From positions 1 through 62,402 of the forward strand of contig JABDEZ010000003.1 in the NCBI GenBank assembly GCA_013286835.1: 62,402 nt of DNA. The letters run 5' to 3'. Each line of letters opens with the position of its first letter. Positions within the stretch are counted from its first letter, which is position 1. Source of the DNA: Bacteroidota bacterium. GTDB taxonomy: Bacteria > Bacteroidota > Bacteroidia > Chitinophagales > Chitinophagaceae. Made by a program: the position numbers and the translations under genes. Under the pieces are notes generated by a model. It worked only from the letters and a program-made list of their open reading frames with translations, did no database searches and was not told the DNA's origin. This document shows positions 1-8,141 of the stretch, in pieces.

Positions 1-461
1 CTTTTTATATCCTGAATTCCTTGTTCCATCATGGTATGGTTGAGGAAAAATATAAACGTAAAAAGCGCCAGTATGATAATAAGTATGGACTCAACGGCAA
101 GGGCATTGGAATTGAACCTAAATATGTTCTGTATAAAAAGGGAATTAACGATACTGAACAGCAGGAAAAGCAGGGCCGCACCCCACACTATCCTGCTGTT
201 TATAAAGTTGCCCAATACCGTTTTGTAGAACCATGCCAGGCAAGGAAACCCAGCTGCTACGTATATGTGCAGCAAGGGCATGTTATTGATGCTGACCAGG
301 CAAAGCCACAAAGAAGTGAACTGAATAGCCCCCGACAAAAAGATGAACCACGAAAATACCTGTAATGCCTTGCTGAGTTGGCGATACCGCAAAGCTGCAA
401 GGACAACTGTGGCCAGTATAGGGAGATGCGATAGAATTACTATAGTCTTTAATGATATCAT
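1..461 (-). CDS. Partial polytopic membrane protein, N-terminal part only
   Basis: An open frame without stop runs from an ATG at 461 to the left edge of the window (153 codons visible). The translation has five strongly hydrophobic segments with short loops, near residues 5-24, 36-58, 68-90, 97-117 and 127-148. The start overlaps the stop of the upstream lipoprotein gene in an ATGA arrangement, which implies translational coupling and one transcript. An N-terminal membrane block followed by more protein fits a membrane sensor such as a histidine kinase, but the part that would prove this lies outside the window. The opposite-strand frame at 21-365 is only its shadow. Function unknown. Confidence 0.65.
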   Translation of the reverse strand, partial: MISLKTIVILSHLPILATVVLAALRYRQLSKALQVFSWFIFLSGAIQFTSLWLCLVSINNMPLLHIYVAAGFPCLAWFYKTVLGNFINSRIVWGAALLFLLFSIVNSLFIQNIFRFNSNALAVESILIIILALFTFIFFLNHTMMEQGIQDIK

Positions 462-1021
462 TTATTGGATTTTGTCTTTTGCATTTGTATTGGCATCAGC
501 CTGCTTTGCCAATCGCAGAAGCTGGGGCATGGGGCATTAAGATCGAGGACGGAATGACCTGTCAGACTAATGACAGGAACATTATTTACAACATCGATAA
601 ACATGTCTGTACCTGCTGTGGAATCAGGACTTGGCGGGTTGATAGCCGCATTGACAGGAACGACAAATAACCTAAACTGCTGCGCTGCTTTATTGTATCC
701 CAGGTACACACGTATATGATTGTATTGCGCCTGTGGATAGGGCTGCTGTATGCCCATTGCCATGAACAGATCTGTTGAATTTATGGTAAACGCCTGGATG
801 GGTGAAGGGTAATGTTTGACTGAGGTATCATATTTAGTAATAAACGCCGTAAAGAGCGTGTCGATAAAGCGTATATCTGCCTGGGCGGTTTCTACCGGAT
901 ACAGCAGGGCAGAAAGACTATCTGCATTGGCATAATGGCCAGTAGCAGCTTGTTTGTTGCCGCAAGCAGAGATGGCAATAGTAGCAGATAATAAAGCAAC
1001 GCTTAAGGATGTGATCTTCAT
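458..1021 (-). CDS. Putative lipoprotein, function unknown
   Basis: A 187-residue protein with a lipoprotein signal: basic Met-Lys start, a hydrophobic run, and a lipobox ISAC with the lipidated Cys at residue 20, followed by Gly-Asn-Lys. Lipidation by Lgt and cleavage by LspA are therefore expected; after the Cys there is no obvious inner-membrane retention Asp. The mature part is an ordinary soluble domain with a late CPSFC motif. I do not recognise the family. It lies directly upstream of, and overlaps by four bases, the partial membrane protein at the left edge, so the two probably act together, for example as an envelope protein and its membrane partner. Confidence 0.7.
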   Translation of the reverse strand: MKITSLSVALLSATIAISACGNKQAATGHYANADSLSALLYPVETAQADIRFIDTLFTAFITKYDTSVKHYPSPIQAFTINSTDLFMAMGIQQPYPQAQYNHIRVYLGYNKAAQQFRLFVVPVNAAINPPSPDSTAGTDMFIDVVNNVPVISLTGHSVLDLNAPCPSFCDWQSRLMPIQMQKTKSNK

Positions 1022-1376
1022 TTTGTAAAAATTTAAGTTTAAATGCTTGTGTATTTGTTAAACGATTATTTTTTAGAATTCTTGAAAGGTAAAAATAGAA
1101 TGCAAAATAACCTATTACCTACTATGATTTTGCAGTAAAACAGATAGAAATACGTGCGTGTTTATAGCTAACAGTTATAAATACCTGTTTTTTAGATCGC
1201 GTATTTATCATCTGTTATATTATTTTTTAGTGTTTCATCTTTGTGTTATCAAAAGCTTTTGAAGGTGAAGCTGCAAATCACGTTAAAAAACAGGTCAGCG
1301 CGGAGGCAACAAAAAGCGAAGGCAGTATCCGAAAAGCCTTAAATAGAGTAGGAACCAGTTACAAAAAAACAATAAC
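1022..1376. other. Intergenic region between divergent genes
   Basis: This AT-rich stretch separates the leftward lipoprotein from the rightward DUF1842-like gene. The best promoter-like word for the rightward gene is catctttg at 1233-1240, close to the TAnnTTTG consensus but without a convincing upstream TTG. From about 1260 to 1376 the DNA is purine-rich and open in two frames, but neither has a sensible start. Nothing else is evident. Confidence 0.3.
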
Positions 1377-1790
1377 ATGTCAACAGAAACAAATCCAATA
1401 ATTGGCACATACCAGGTGTGTGGTACACTAGGTGATACAAAGCTGAAAGGTGCACCTATTATGCACTTCAATTTATTAGTAACCCCTTCAACGCATAGTG
1501 TTACCGGTGTTGTACATATTACACAGGCGATAGCACCACCTAATGGAAACATCACAGTACAAGTAACGGGCAAAATATTTGGTGCAGGTATAACTCCTGT
1601 TACGCAGCTTGTTTCACTGCAAGGTACCTATGGCCAGGGCTTCCCGCCTAGTATGGTAATAGTACTGGAGCATTTTACTGCCCATATGGCCATCAATAAT
1701 GCATGGGAAGGTAGCGGTGGTTTTGAATATGGAAACGGTGCGCACCATATTGAAAATGTTCCTGTTAAGAAGGGCGATTGTGGTAAATAG
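1377..1790 (+). CDS. DUF1842-like small protein
   Basis: A 137-residue protein without signal peptide. The middle reads like the DUF1842 family: GAPIMHFNLLVTP, then SVTGVVHITQAIAPP, then a hydrophobic strand and a Gly-rich end; the family signature as I recall it is GAP-x-L-x-L-x-V, VTG-x-x-x-ITQA, NPP. The function of DUF1842 proteins is not known. The pattern is all beta strands. The next gene on the same strand (2056-2679) is another small beta-rich protein, and the 265 bases between hold only a 20-codon frame. The family call is from memory of the motif; a profile search would settle it. Confidence 0.6.
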   Translation: MSTETNPIIGTYQVCGTLGDTKLKGAPIMHFNLLVTPSTHSVTGVVHITQAIAPPNGNITVQVTGKIFGAGITPVTQLVSLQGTYGQGFPPSMVIVLEHFTAHMAINNAWEGSGGFEYGNGAHHIENVPVKKGDCGK

Positions 1791-1969
1791 GTCTCTGGAG
1801 GAAGTATGCTTATATACCAAACAAAGTATTAATGCGAGCTTTTTTAGGCCCAATGCGTATTGCAAAATAAAGGATAACGGATGTTGGAATATAGAAAATC
1901 AGGCATCTATGTCACTTAGTTTTTTCTATATTTCAACATCTCATTTACCTGCCCGGGGAAAGTAGTGTT

Positions 1970-2032
1970 ATGGCAAAAAAATATATAAGAGTGGCAAACC
2001 TGAAAGCTCAAAAGAGTAAGAAAAATCAATAA
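1970..2032 (+). CDS. Possible 20-residue basic peptide
   Basis: An ATG-started frame of 20 codons lies between the DUF1842-like gene and the next gene. The peptide is very basic (MAKKYIRVANLKAQKSKKNQ). It ends 23 bases before the next start. In other bacteria a short DUF1843 gene often accompanies DUF1842, but this peptide does not resemble that domain. It could equally be chance. Confidence 0.2.
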   Translation: MAKKYIRVANLKAQKSKKNQ

Positions 2033-2055
2033 AATAATATAAAAATTGTATAAGT

Positions 2056-2679
2056 ATGTCCGATATTCACTTGAATTTTATCAATCAATCTAACGATAGG
2101 AATAATTCAGATATCGTTATTTTTCAGAAAAATGTAGCTGTTAGCTTCGAAGAAATTGCTGTTGCATGGACAGTAATACAAAATTGCGGACAGGGTTGGA
2201 ACCATCCCTTTGTTTATCCATCAACTATGACGGTTGCTGCGAGTGACAGTTATGGCAATTTCAGTCCCCAATTGACTGCTTCCTTTGGACAGCAATTTAG
2301 TGTTGTGGAACAAACATCAGGTGATACATTGATACTGAACGATCAATCATCTGCCAGCGTAAATGAAGTTGAAGTACTGAATGGACTACACATGGGTGCA
2401 ATAAATGCAAATATTTACAAAGATGGTCGTTTGCTGGCTACTAAAACAAGTATAGCACCCGGCCAGAAGGCTGTATTTGAATTTAAACCTACCATATGGA
2501 TAGGTGTAGTTTCGCAGATAGGGGAAGGAGATGTGATGAATTCAGCTATTTTATCTAACGTAAATACGGAGATAAGTTTGTTGGGGATCAAAAGCGCTGA
2601 TATTGTGATGACTGGTGGTGGACCCGGTGCGGAATCTACTCCTTTTATGTTTTCGTTGCAGAACGTTGTGTACGCTTAG
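2056..2679 (+). CDS. Uncharacterised beta-rich protein next to DUF1842
   Basis: A 207-residue acidic protein without signal peptide. It begins with an INQSNDRNNSDIVIFQKN segment, then AVAWTVIQNCGQGWNHPFVYP, and ends in a Gly-rich strand and a hydrophobic tail. Alternating hydrophobic and polar residues suggest a beta sandwich. I recall similar proteins beside DUF1842 genes in other bacteria, but I know no function. It is followed by a strong terminator at 2730-2764, so it and the DUF1842-like gene form a small isolated unit of the kind often carried as an accessory locus. Start chosen at the first ATG; no clear ribosome-binding site is present, as usual in this phylum. Confidence 0.65.
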   Translation: MSDIHLNFINQSNDRNNSDIVIFQKNVAVSFEEIAVAWTVIQNCGQGWNHPFVYPSTMTVAASDSYGNFSPQLTASFGQQFSVVEQTSGDTLILNDQSSASVNEVEVLNGLHMGAINANIYKDGRLLATKTSIAPGQKAVFEFKPTIWIGVVSQIGEGDVMNSAILSNVNTEISLLGIKSADIVMTGGGPGAESTPFMFSLQNVVYA

Positions 2680-2729
2680 TTATTCTGAAAACTATATGTT
2701 GGCATGCCAAATTGATTGAACTATGAGAG

Positions 2730-2764
2730 ATAGGGCGAGGATAACCTCGGCCCTATTGTTTTTT
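2730..2764 (+). terminator. Intrinsic terminator
   Basis: Arms ATAGGGC-GAGG and CCTC-G-GCCCTAT (one bulged base) close a four-base loop and are followed by TTGTTTTTT. It ends the unit at 1377-2679; the convergent gene ends 24 bases further on. Confidence 0.8.
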
Positions 2765-2787
2765 CATATCTAAAAGCGAAAACAAGA

Positions 2788-3567
2788 TCAGGCCAGTGAT
2801 GCTACCACCATCTCTGCAATATCCATTACAGCCACGCTGTCTTCCTTTTCCTTATTCTTGATACCATCTGTGAGCATAGTGGTGCAGAATGGACAATTAA
2901 CAGCTACAATGCTTGCGCCGGTTTCCATAGCCTGGTTGGCGCGCTCAAAATTGACGCGAGTTGTGCCAGCTTCTTCTTCCTTGAACATTTGTGCACCGCC
3001 GGCACCGCAGCACATGCCGTTACTGCGGCAGCGTTTCATTTCAACCAGTTCTATATCCAGCGCAGCTAATACTTCGCGGGGGGCATCGTAAATGTTGTTG
3101 CCACGGCCCAGGTAGCAGCTATCGTGGTAGGTAATCTTCTTGCCTTTGAACGCACCACCTTCTTTTATGCGTACACGGCCATCGTTTATCAACTGTTGCA
3201 GGAAAGTAGTGTGGTGCATGACCTCGTAATTACCCCCAAGAGCAGGGTATTCGTTCTTGAAAATATTGAAACAATGAGGGCAAATGGTAACCACCTTTTT
3301 AATGCCGTAGCCATTGAGCGTATGTATATTGTTGTACGCCATCATCTGGAACAGGAATTCGTTACCTGCACGGCGTGCGGGATCGCCGGTACACATTTCT
3401 TCTTTGCCGAGTATGGCGAACTTAATGCCTACCTTATCGAGTATGGTTGCAAAGGCTTTGGTTACTTTTTGTGCGCGCTGGTCGAAACTACCTGCACAAC
3501 CCACCCAAAAAAGCACTTCGGGAGTTTCTCCACTTGCGGCGTATTCCGCCATTGATCTTACCTGCAT
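2788..3567 (-). CDS. Cysteine-rich (CCG) Fe-S oxidoreductase subunit
   Basis: A 259-residue cytoplasmic protein with two cysteine-rich CCG-type domains (as in HdrB, GlpC and LutA). Domain 1 has FWVGCAGSFD, EEMCTGDPARR and ICPHCFNIFKNEYP; domain 2 has YHDSCYLGRGN, GMCCGAGGAQMF and VNCPFCTTML. Such domains bind a [4Fe-4S] cluster in electron-transfer modules. In domain 1 the CCG triplet reads CTG, so only the second domain has the full ligand set. The gene follows the membrane-bound Fe-S protein at 3653-4978 on the same strand with an 85-base gap, so the two probably form one complex that passes electrons between a quinol or haem site in the membrane and a soluble partner. Substrate unknown. 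Confidence 0.85.
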   Translation of the reverse strand: MQVRSMAEYAASGETPEVLFWVGCAGSFDQRAQKVTKAFATILDKVGIKFAILGKEEMCTGDPARRAGNEFLFQMMAYNNIHTLNGYGIKKVVTICPHCFNIFKNEYPALGGNYEVMHHTTFLQQLINDGRVRIKEGGAFKGKKITYHDSCYLGRGNNIYDAPREVLAALDIELVEMKRCRSNGMCCGAGGAQMFKEEEAGTTRVNFERANQAMETGASIVAVNCPFCTTMLTDGIKNKEKEDSVAVMDIAEMVVASLA

Positions 3568-3652
3568 AAATCGATCGTTGTAATGTTATGTGGCTGAAGC
3601 CAATTTTTATCTTTATTGATACCCCGGCCTAAAGTCCAGGGCTACTACATAT

Positions 3653-4978
3653 TTATCCTGCTAACTCCTCTACCCATTTGTCCCTATCATCAGGGCTAAA
3701 CTTCCAAGGGGCCATATTGTTCTCTATGTTGCCAAACATCATGTTCCATTCTTGTGGGGCATTGCTGTCTTCCATTACCAGGTTGCGGCGCAGTTGGGTG
3801 ATGATAGACAAGGGGTCGATAGATACCGGGCAGGCCTCGACACAGGCCTGACAAGTGGTGCAAGCCCGCAATTCTTCGGTTGTTATATAGTCGTTGAGCA
3901 GTGATTTGCCATCGTCCTGGAAGGTCTTATTTACGTCAATATTCTTGCCCACTTCCTCCATACGGTCGCGGGTATCCATCATTATTTTGCGGGGCGATAA
4001 TTTTTTGCCTGTCATGTTGGCCGGGCATACGGCTGTGCAGCGCCCACACTCGGTGCATGAATAGGCATCGAGCAGGTTCTTCCAGCTCAAATCCTGAATA
4101 TCTTTAGCCCCGAAGCGGTGATGTTCTGGTTGCGCATCGGTGGCAGGCGGCGCTTTGTCGGGCTCCATCATGTACAGCACTTCGTTCTGTATATCGGGCA
4201 TGTTCTTTATTTCGCCCTGGGGTATTAGTTTGCCGTAATATGCATTGGGGAATGCAAGTATAATGTGCAAGTGCTTTGAAAAAGGCAGATAATTGAGAAA
4301 CAGGAAGATACCCAATATATGCAGCCACCAGCAGGTGCGCTCTATACCTATTAATGTAGCCGTAGAAAGATTGGAGTACAGCCATGTAAAATTGCCAGTG
4401 ATCCAGAATGAAGCTGTTTGTGTGTAATGCTCTACACCACGGCTTTGCAATACGAGGTCTATCGTATTCATGGTGAGGAACAAGCCCATGAGAATGATCT
4501 CTGTAGTGAGAATGATATTAGCATCGCTTTTTGGCCAGCCATTGAGCTCGGGCATATTGAGACGGCGTAGCTTCAGGATGTTCCTGCGGATGAGGAAGAT
4601 GACACATGCGGTAAGTACCAACACTGCCAGAACCTCAAAAAAACCTATGAGGAAGGGGTAAAGGTTGCCCAGCATGGGGGCAAACAAGCGGTGCTTGCCG
4701 AGGATACCATCGAGGAATATTTCAAGTATCTCGAGGTTGATGATAATGAAACCGGCGTAAACTGCCAAATGGAGGAAGGCAGCTACCGGGCGTTTGAACA
4801 TTTTTTTTTGCCCTAACGCCAGCAATATCATGTTCTTCCACCTTGCAGATGGGTTGTCTGTTATGTCCTCATCGCGACCCAGGTTTATGTTGCGGCGTAT
4901 TTCTGCTACCTTTTTGGCAAAGAAAAATACTGCAATACCGGAACAAAGAATAAAGAGCAACTGCTGAATGATATGCAT
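3653..4978 (-). CDS. Membrane-anchored 4Fe-4S dicluster protein
   Basis: A 441-residue protein. The N-terminal half has about five to six membrane segments with histidines, resembling the NarI-type cytochrome b subunit of nitrate reductase. The C-terminal third is a ferredoxin-like domain with two motifs, CTECGRCTAVCP and CTTCQACVEACP, expected to hold two [4Fe-4S] clusters. This is the HdrC/NarI-fusion layout common in Bacteroidota. It starts at ATG 4978 with 88 bases to the divergent gene at 5067. With the downstream CCG protein it probably forms a membrane electron-transfer complex. The electron donor and acceptor cannot be told from the sequence. Confidence 0.85.
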   Translation of the reverse strand: MHIIQQLLFILCSGIAVFFFAKKVAEIRRNINLGRDEDITDNPSARWKNMILLALGQKKMFKRPVAAFLHLAVYAGFIIINLEILEIFLDGILGKHRLFAPMLGNLYPFLIGFFEVLAVLVLTACVIFLIRRNILKLRRLNMPELNGWPKSDANIILTTEIILMGLFLTMNTIDLVLQSRGVEHYTQTASFWITGNFTWLYSNLSTATLIGIERTCWWLHILGIFLFLNYLPFSKHLHIILAFPNAYYGKLIPQGEIKNMPDIQNEVLYMMEPDKAPPATDAQPEHHRFGAKDIQDLSWKNLLDAYSCTECGRCTAVCPANMTGKKLSPRKIMMDTRDRMEEVGKNIDVNKTFQDDGKSLLNDYITTEELRACTTCQACVEACPVSIDPLSIITQLRRNLVMEDSNAPQEWNMMFGNIENNMAPWKFSPDDRDKWVEELAG

Positions 4979-5066
4979 AAAAGCACGTTATTTTAAGCCC
5001 CGAAAATAAATTGTTTTATGGTAAAAACGTACTTTTAATATCTTGTGTTGATTTAGGTTAAATACC

Positions 5067-6023
5067 ATGCATTTGAAAAGAGTTAACAATATAGGTTTGA
5101 AGAAAGTTGTATTTTATTTTTGTTGCCTTGTGTTTGTTTGCCTGGCAGACAGAGCAGCGGCACAGGGGGCAGCGCCAGCAGCAAATGTGCCTGCTATAAG
5201 CGGGGAGAACCTGGAACGCTTCCATATAATGGAAGATAGTATGCTGGTGACCATAGATTCGGCCTACAATGCTTTTATACCCGATACGCGGTATGATTAC
5301 TGCGAGCGTTTTGTGAAGCAACTGGTACGCACTCTGAAAATTGAGAAATCTTACCTCTATCCTTTTGATAAGCTGAAGGAGAAAATAAATATAACGGTGC
5401 CCGATGATAATGCTTTTAGGGTATTTAACTGGGATATAGCGCCTACAGAGGTGAGCCGCCGGTATTATGGAGCCATACAAATGAATGCCCCGCAACTGAG
5501 GCTTTTTCCGCTGATAGACTATAGTGATGAGATGAAAAAGGGTACAGAGGATAGTGTACTGACCGGTGGTAAATGGTTGGGCGCCCTGTACTACCGAATA
5601 ATAACGCACGAGGTGGATGGCCGCAAAGTATATACTATGTTTGGTGTAAACAGTGGCAACCCCATAAGTAATAAGAAATTTATGGACCCGATGTTGTTGA
5701 CCGCAGACGGGCCGGTGTTTGGTGCTCAGATATTTAATGTGAAAGCGAGTGGAGCGCCGAACAGGTATGTAAACCGCTTTGTGATGGAATACAAGAAGGA
5801 AGTGCAGGCGGGCCTGAACTGGGACGAAGAACGCCAGATGGTAATATTTGATAAATTGGTAAGCCAGGTAAACGACCCCAACCGAAAATATACTTATGTG
5901 CCCAGCGGGGCATACGATGGCTTTAAGTGGGAGCAAGACCATTGGGCATACCAGCCAGATATTATACCTATACTGAACCTAAAGGATGGTGAAGCACCAT
6001 CTGGAACACAGCCTGAAAAGTAA
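5067..6023 (+). CDS. Conserved exported protein of unknown function
   Basis: A 318-residue protein with a signal peptide: basic start (HLKRVNN..LKKV), the hydrophobic core VVFYFCCLVFVCLA, and probable cleavage after AAAQ near residue 33. The mature part has motifs I associate with a conserved Bacteroidota family: SYLYPFDKLKEKI, AFRVFNWDI, YYGAIQMN and LFPLIDYSDEM, with aromatic-rich strands. No catalytic motif is recognised. I first considered the gliding protein GldN, but its hallmarks are absent. It stands alone, followed by tRNA-Arg. The nearly complementary frame on the other strand (5058-5942) is a shadow. Confidence 0.75.
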   Translation: MHLKRVNNIGLKKVVFYFCCLVFVCLADRAAAQGAAPAANVPAISGENLERFHIMEDSMLVTIDSAYNAFIPDTRYDYCERFVKQLVRTLKIEKSYLYPFDKLKEKINITVPDDNAFRVFNWDIAPTEVSRRYYGAIQMNAPQLRLFPLIDYSDEMKKGTEDSVLTGGKWLGALYYRIITHEVDGRKVYTMFGVNSGNPISNKKFMDPMLLTADGPVFGAQIFNVKASGAPNRYVNRFVMEYKKEVQAGLNWDEERQMVIFDKLVSQVNDPNRKYTYVPSGAYDGFKWEQDHWAYQPDIIPILNLKDGEAPSGTQPEK

Positions 6024-6048
6024 CAACGATTCTTTAGTGTATTTTTTA

Positions 6049-6056
6049 TAATTTTG
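6049..6056 (+). promoter_or_regulatory. Promoter -7 box for tRNA-Arg
   Basis: TAATTTTG matches the Bacteroidota TAnnTTTG consensus exactly and lies 40 bases before the tRNA, which fits a short trimmed leader. No clear TTG at -33. Confidence 0.55.
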
Positions 6057-6095
6057 CAGCCGCTCAACGCAAGTTAGCGTTTTGATATCCAGCAT

Positions 6096-6172
<77 letters not shown>

Positions 6173-6193
6173 TTTTTTTGGTTAAAATACCTT

Positions 6194-6223
6194 GAAAACC
6201 GCCACTATAGGCGGTTTTCTTTA
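6194..6223 (+). terminator. Terminator of tRNA-Arg
   Basis: A perfect 10-bp stem GAAAACCGCC/GGCGGTTTTC around the loop ACTATA, followed by TTTA. Confidence 0.8.
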
Positions 6224-6318
6224 TGTCATAAAGGCTTTCACTAACAATAGCAATTATGCCATTTTGTAGTATCTTGTTTCACTAAATGTGTGACCTCTTT
6301 CACTAATAAATCAAGTGA

Positions 6319-6350
6319 CCCACGAGGGATTCGAACAAGTGACCCATTTT
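6319..6350 (-). repeat. Degenerate tRNA 3'-end-like fragment
   Basis: On the minus strand this reads GGGTCACTTG-TTCGAATCCC-TCGTGGGTCAC: a T-loop-like TTCGAAT with CCC and an acceptor-like end, but the T stem cannot pair. The word GTGACCC occurs at both ends. It looks like a relic of a tRNA 3' half, 150 bases after tRNA-Arg. Confidence 0.35.
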
Positions 6351-6487
6351 TGAACAATCTCGAATTTTACTTATCTGGTACCTTTCGTCGTTAGTAGTTT
6401 TCATACAAAGAAAAATATTAAATCATTTGCCCAGGCAAATTACCCTACTGGTTTTCTGTATATTACATTTTCTGACAACAAAACAAT

Positions 6488-7270
6488 ATGAAAAAATTTT
6501 ACAGAATATGCTTGCTGACCCTATGCCTTTCAGGCATTGTTAAGGCTGATGCCCAAACAGTAGTGACCTTCTATACGACATTGGGAAACTTTAAGGTGGT
6601 GCTGACAGATACGCTGACCCCAATAACCGTGGACAGCTTTAAAGCAAGGGTCAGTCGCAAATTTTATGACACCCTTTTATTTCATCGTGTGGTTCACAAT
6701 TTTGTAATACAAGGAGGTGATCCGCTGGGCACCGGATATGGTGGCACAGGTACTACTATTCCTGATGAAATTGTTCCGACACTGAAAAACGTAAAGTGGT
6801 CGCTGGCTATGGCTAATGAAGGAACTCCCAATACAGGGGACTGCCAGTTTTATTTTAACTTGGTTAATAATAGTTTCCTGAATGGTAAATATACCGTGTT
6901 TGGCAATATCCTAAACAATGATACTACAGTTGCTTACAACATCGGGAAAGTGCCTACTGATGCAAATGACAGACCACTTACTGAAGTGCATATGGACAGT
7001 ATTCGCATAGATGTGCCGGCATCTGTTTCCAATGTTACACATAACTTTGCAGCAGTTATTTATCCCAATCCGAACAAAGGCGTATTTTCTATCGACCTGG
7101 CCAATATTACTACTGTCGTTGACATAGTTAACCAAACCGGACAGATCGTATTTAATAAGGAAGCCAGAGGTACTCTACAAATTGACCTGCGTGATAAACC
7201 AAGTGGATTGTATTGGGTTCATTTGCGAAACGAAAATGGAACGGCCGTGAGTGGTGTTGTTGTTCCATAA
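6488..7270 (+). CDS. Secreted cyclophilin-type peptidylprolyl isomerase with T9SS tail
   Basis: A 260-residue protein: signal peptide (residues 1-22, ending ADAQ), a cyclophilin domain (about 24-165) with FHRVVHNFVIQGGDP, GTGYGGTG, SLAMANEGTPNTGDCQFYFN and YTVFGNI, then a C-terminal domain (about 187-260) starting IYPNPNKGVFSID and ending in LYWVHLRN..GVVV. The catalytic Arg is the FHR residue and the substrate-binding QFYFN segment is intact. The tail is a type A sorting domain for the type IX secretion system, so the enzyme should be exported past the outer membrane or attached to the surface, where it would speed proline isomerisation in secreted proteins. The plain cyclophilin of the family is usually periplasmic; the added tail is the unusual point. 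The gene lies between tRNA-Arg and a degenerate repeat of that tRNA's end. Confidence 0.9.
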   Translation: MKKFYRICLLTLCLSGIVKADAQTVVTFYTTLGNFKVVLTDTLTPITVDSFKARVSRKFYDTLLFHRVVHNFVIQGGDPLGTGYGGTGTTIPDEIVPTLKNVKWSLAMANEGTPNTGDCQFYFNLVNNSFLNGKYTVFGNILNNDTTVAYNIGKVPTDANDRPLTEVHMDSIRIDVPASVSNVTHNFAAVIYPNPNKGVFSIDLANITTVVDIVNQTGQIVFNKEARGTLQIDLRDKPSGLYWVHLRNENGTAVSGVVVP

Positions 7271-7360
7271 AGAACCAACAAATCATTTATTAGTGACATC
7301 GGGCACCATAATATTAATTTCCTCCTTAAATAGTTAACCTTTTCAAGTCGTCAACAAACC

Positions 7361-7387
7361 GGTTCGAAAAAAAACAAACCGGGTCAC
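7361..7387 (+). repeat. Degenerate direct copy of the tRNA-Arg 3' end
   Basis: GGTTCGAA (7361-7368) and CCGGGTCAC (7379-7387) match tRNA-Arg positions 6148-6155 and 6162-6170 exactly in the same order; the spacer is 10 bases here and 6 in the tRNA. Such copies are left by elements that integrate at tRNA 3' ends. It may be an old att scar enclosing 6173-7360, or chance. Confidence 0.35.
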
Positions 7388-7426
7388 TGATATAAAAGCC
7401 GATGGGCGGTGAATTTGCTTATGTAG

Positions 7427-8140
7427 CTATAACAACGATCGTTTAATAGCTTCTATCTCATGCATATTACTCTCATACCATTCATCAGTAAAATAAAGCT
7501 TTGAGTATTGCATACCCGACGAGACTTGCGCTTTTGCAGTAGCATGTATCTCGTTTACATCGCAATAATCAACTATTGCCCTTGCATTCACAGATGTTAC
7601 ACCACATCCAGGCATGATCACAATGTCTTTACCATATTCCCGTTGAAGTTTTTTAATTGCATCTTTCCCCTTTTCTACGTTTGGTTCACCTCCACTGGTA
7701 AGCACCCGGTCAAAACCCAGATCGATCAATTTTCGCATGTTTTCATACTGATCTTTTGACCTATCGAATGCCCTGTGAAACGTAACCTTCATATCTCCAC
7801 AAGTTGATAACAAGTCTTTGCACCTCGCCACATCTATACCACCTTGTGCATCAAGCATACCAAATACAGCCCCGGGGAATCCCAATTGTTTACACATCAC
7901 TATATCACGATTCATAATTTCAAATTCGTCGTTCGAATATATAAAATCCCCTCCCCTCGGGCGTATCATTACATAAACCGGGATGTTTATTTTTTCTTTT
8001 ACTAAAGCCAGTATCCCATAAGAAGGTGTACATCCGCCTTCTGCTAAATTCTCAAAAAGCTCTATCCTGTCTGCCCCACCTTCTTGTGCCGCCATACAAG
8101 ACTGAAATGAATTAGCTGCTATTTCTAATAAAGCGCTCAT
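7427..8140 (-). CDS. cutC: CutC family protein
   Basis: A 237-residue TIM-barrel protein of the CutC family. Hallmarks are an N-terminal LLEIAANSFQSCMAAQEGGADRIE-type stretch, YVMIRPRGGDFIYS, VTFHRAFD, VLTSGGE and IMPGCGV. The family was linked to copper tolerance in E. coli, but the biochemical role is unsettled. The gene starts one base after the stop of the upstream glycosylasparaginase gene, so the two are co-transcribed. That pairing hints at amino-sugar or glycan metabolism rather than copper handling (inference). Length is normal for the family. Confidence 0.92.
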   Translation of the reverse strand: MSALLEIAANSFQSCMAAQEGGADRIELFENLAEGGCTPSYGILALVKEKINIPVYVMIRPRGGDFIYSNDEFEIMNRDIVMCKQLGFPGAVFGMLDAQGGIDVARCKDLLSTCGDMKVTFHRAFDRSKDQYENMRKLIDLGFDRVLTSGGEPNVEKGKDAIKKLQREYGKDIVIMPGCGVTSVNARAIVDYCDVNEIHATAKAQVSSGMQYSKLYFTDEWYESNMHEIEAIKRSLL

Positions 8141-8141
8141 A

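Noticed and set aside
21-365. 114-codon plus-strand frame at the left edge
   Set aside because: The opposite strand encodes a clear polytopic membrane protein coupled to the upstream gene.
1699-1965. 88-codon plus-strand frame overlapping the DUF1842-like gene
   Set aside because: Starts inside a well-supported gene and its remainder has no protein-like features.
5058-5942. 294-codon minus-strand frame
   Set aside because: Complete shadow of the exported protein at 5067-6023; poor composition.
5067-6023. GldN gliding motility protein
   Set aside because: Length is similar, but GldN motifs are missing and there are no gldK-gldM genes beside it.
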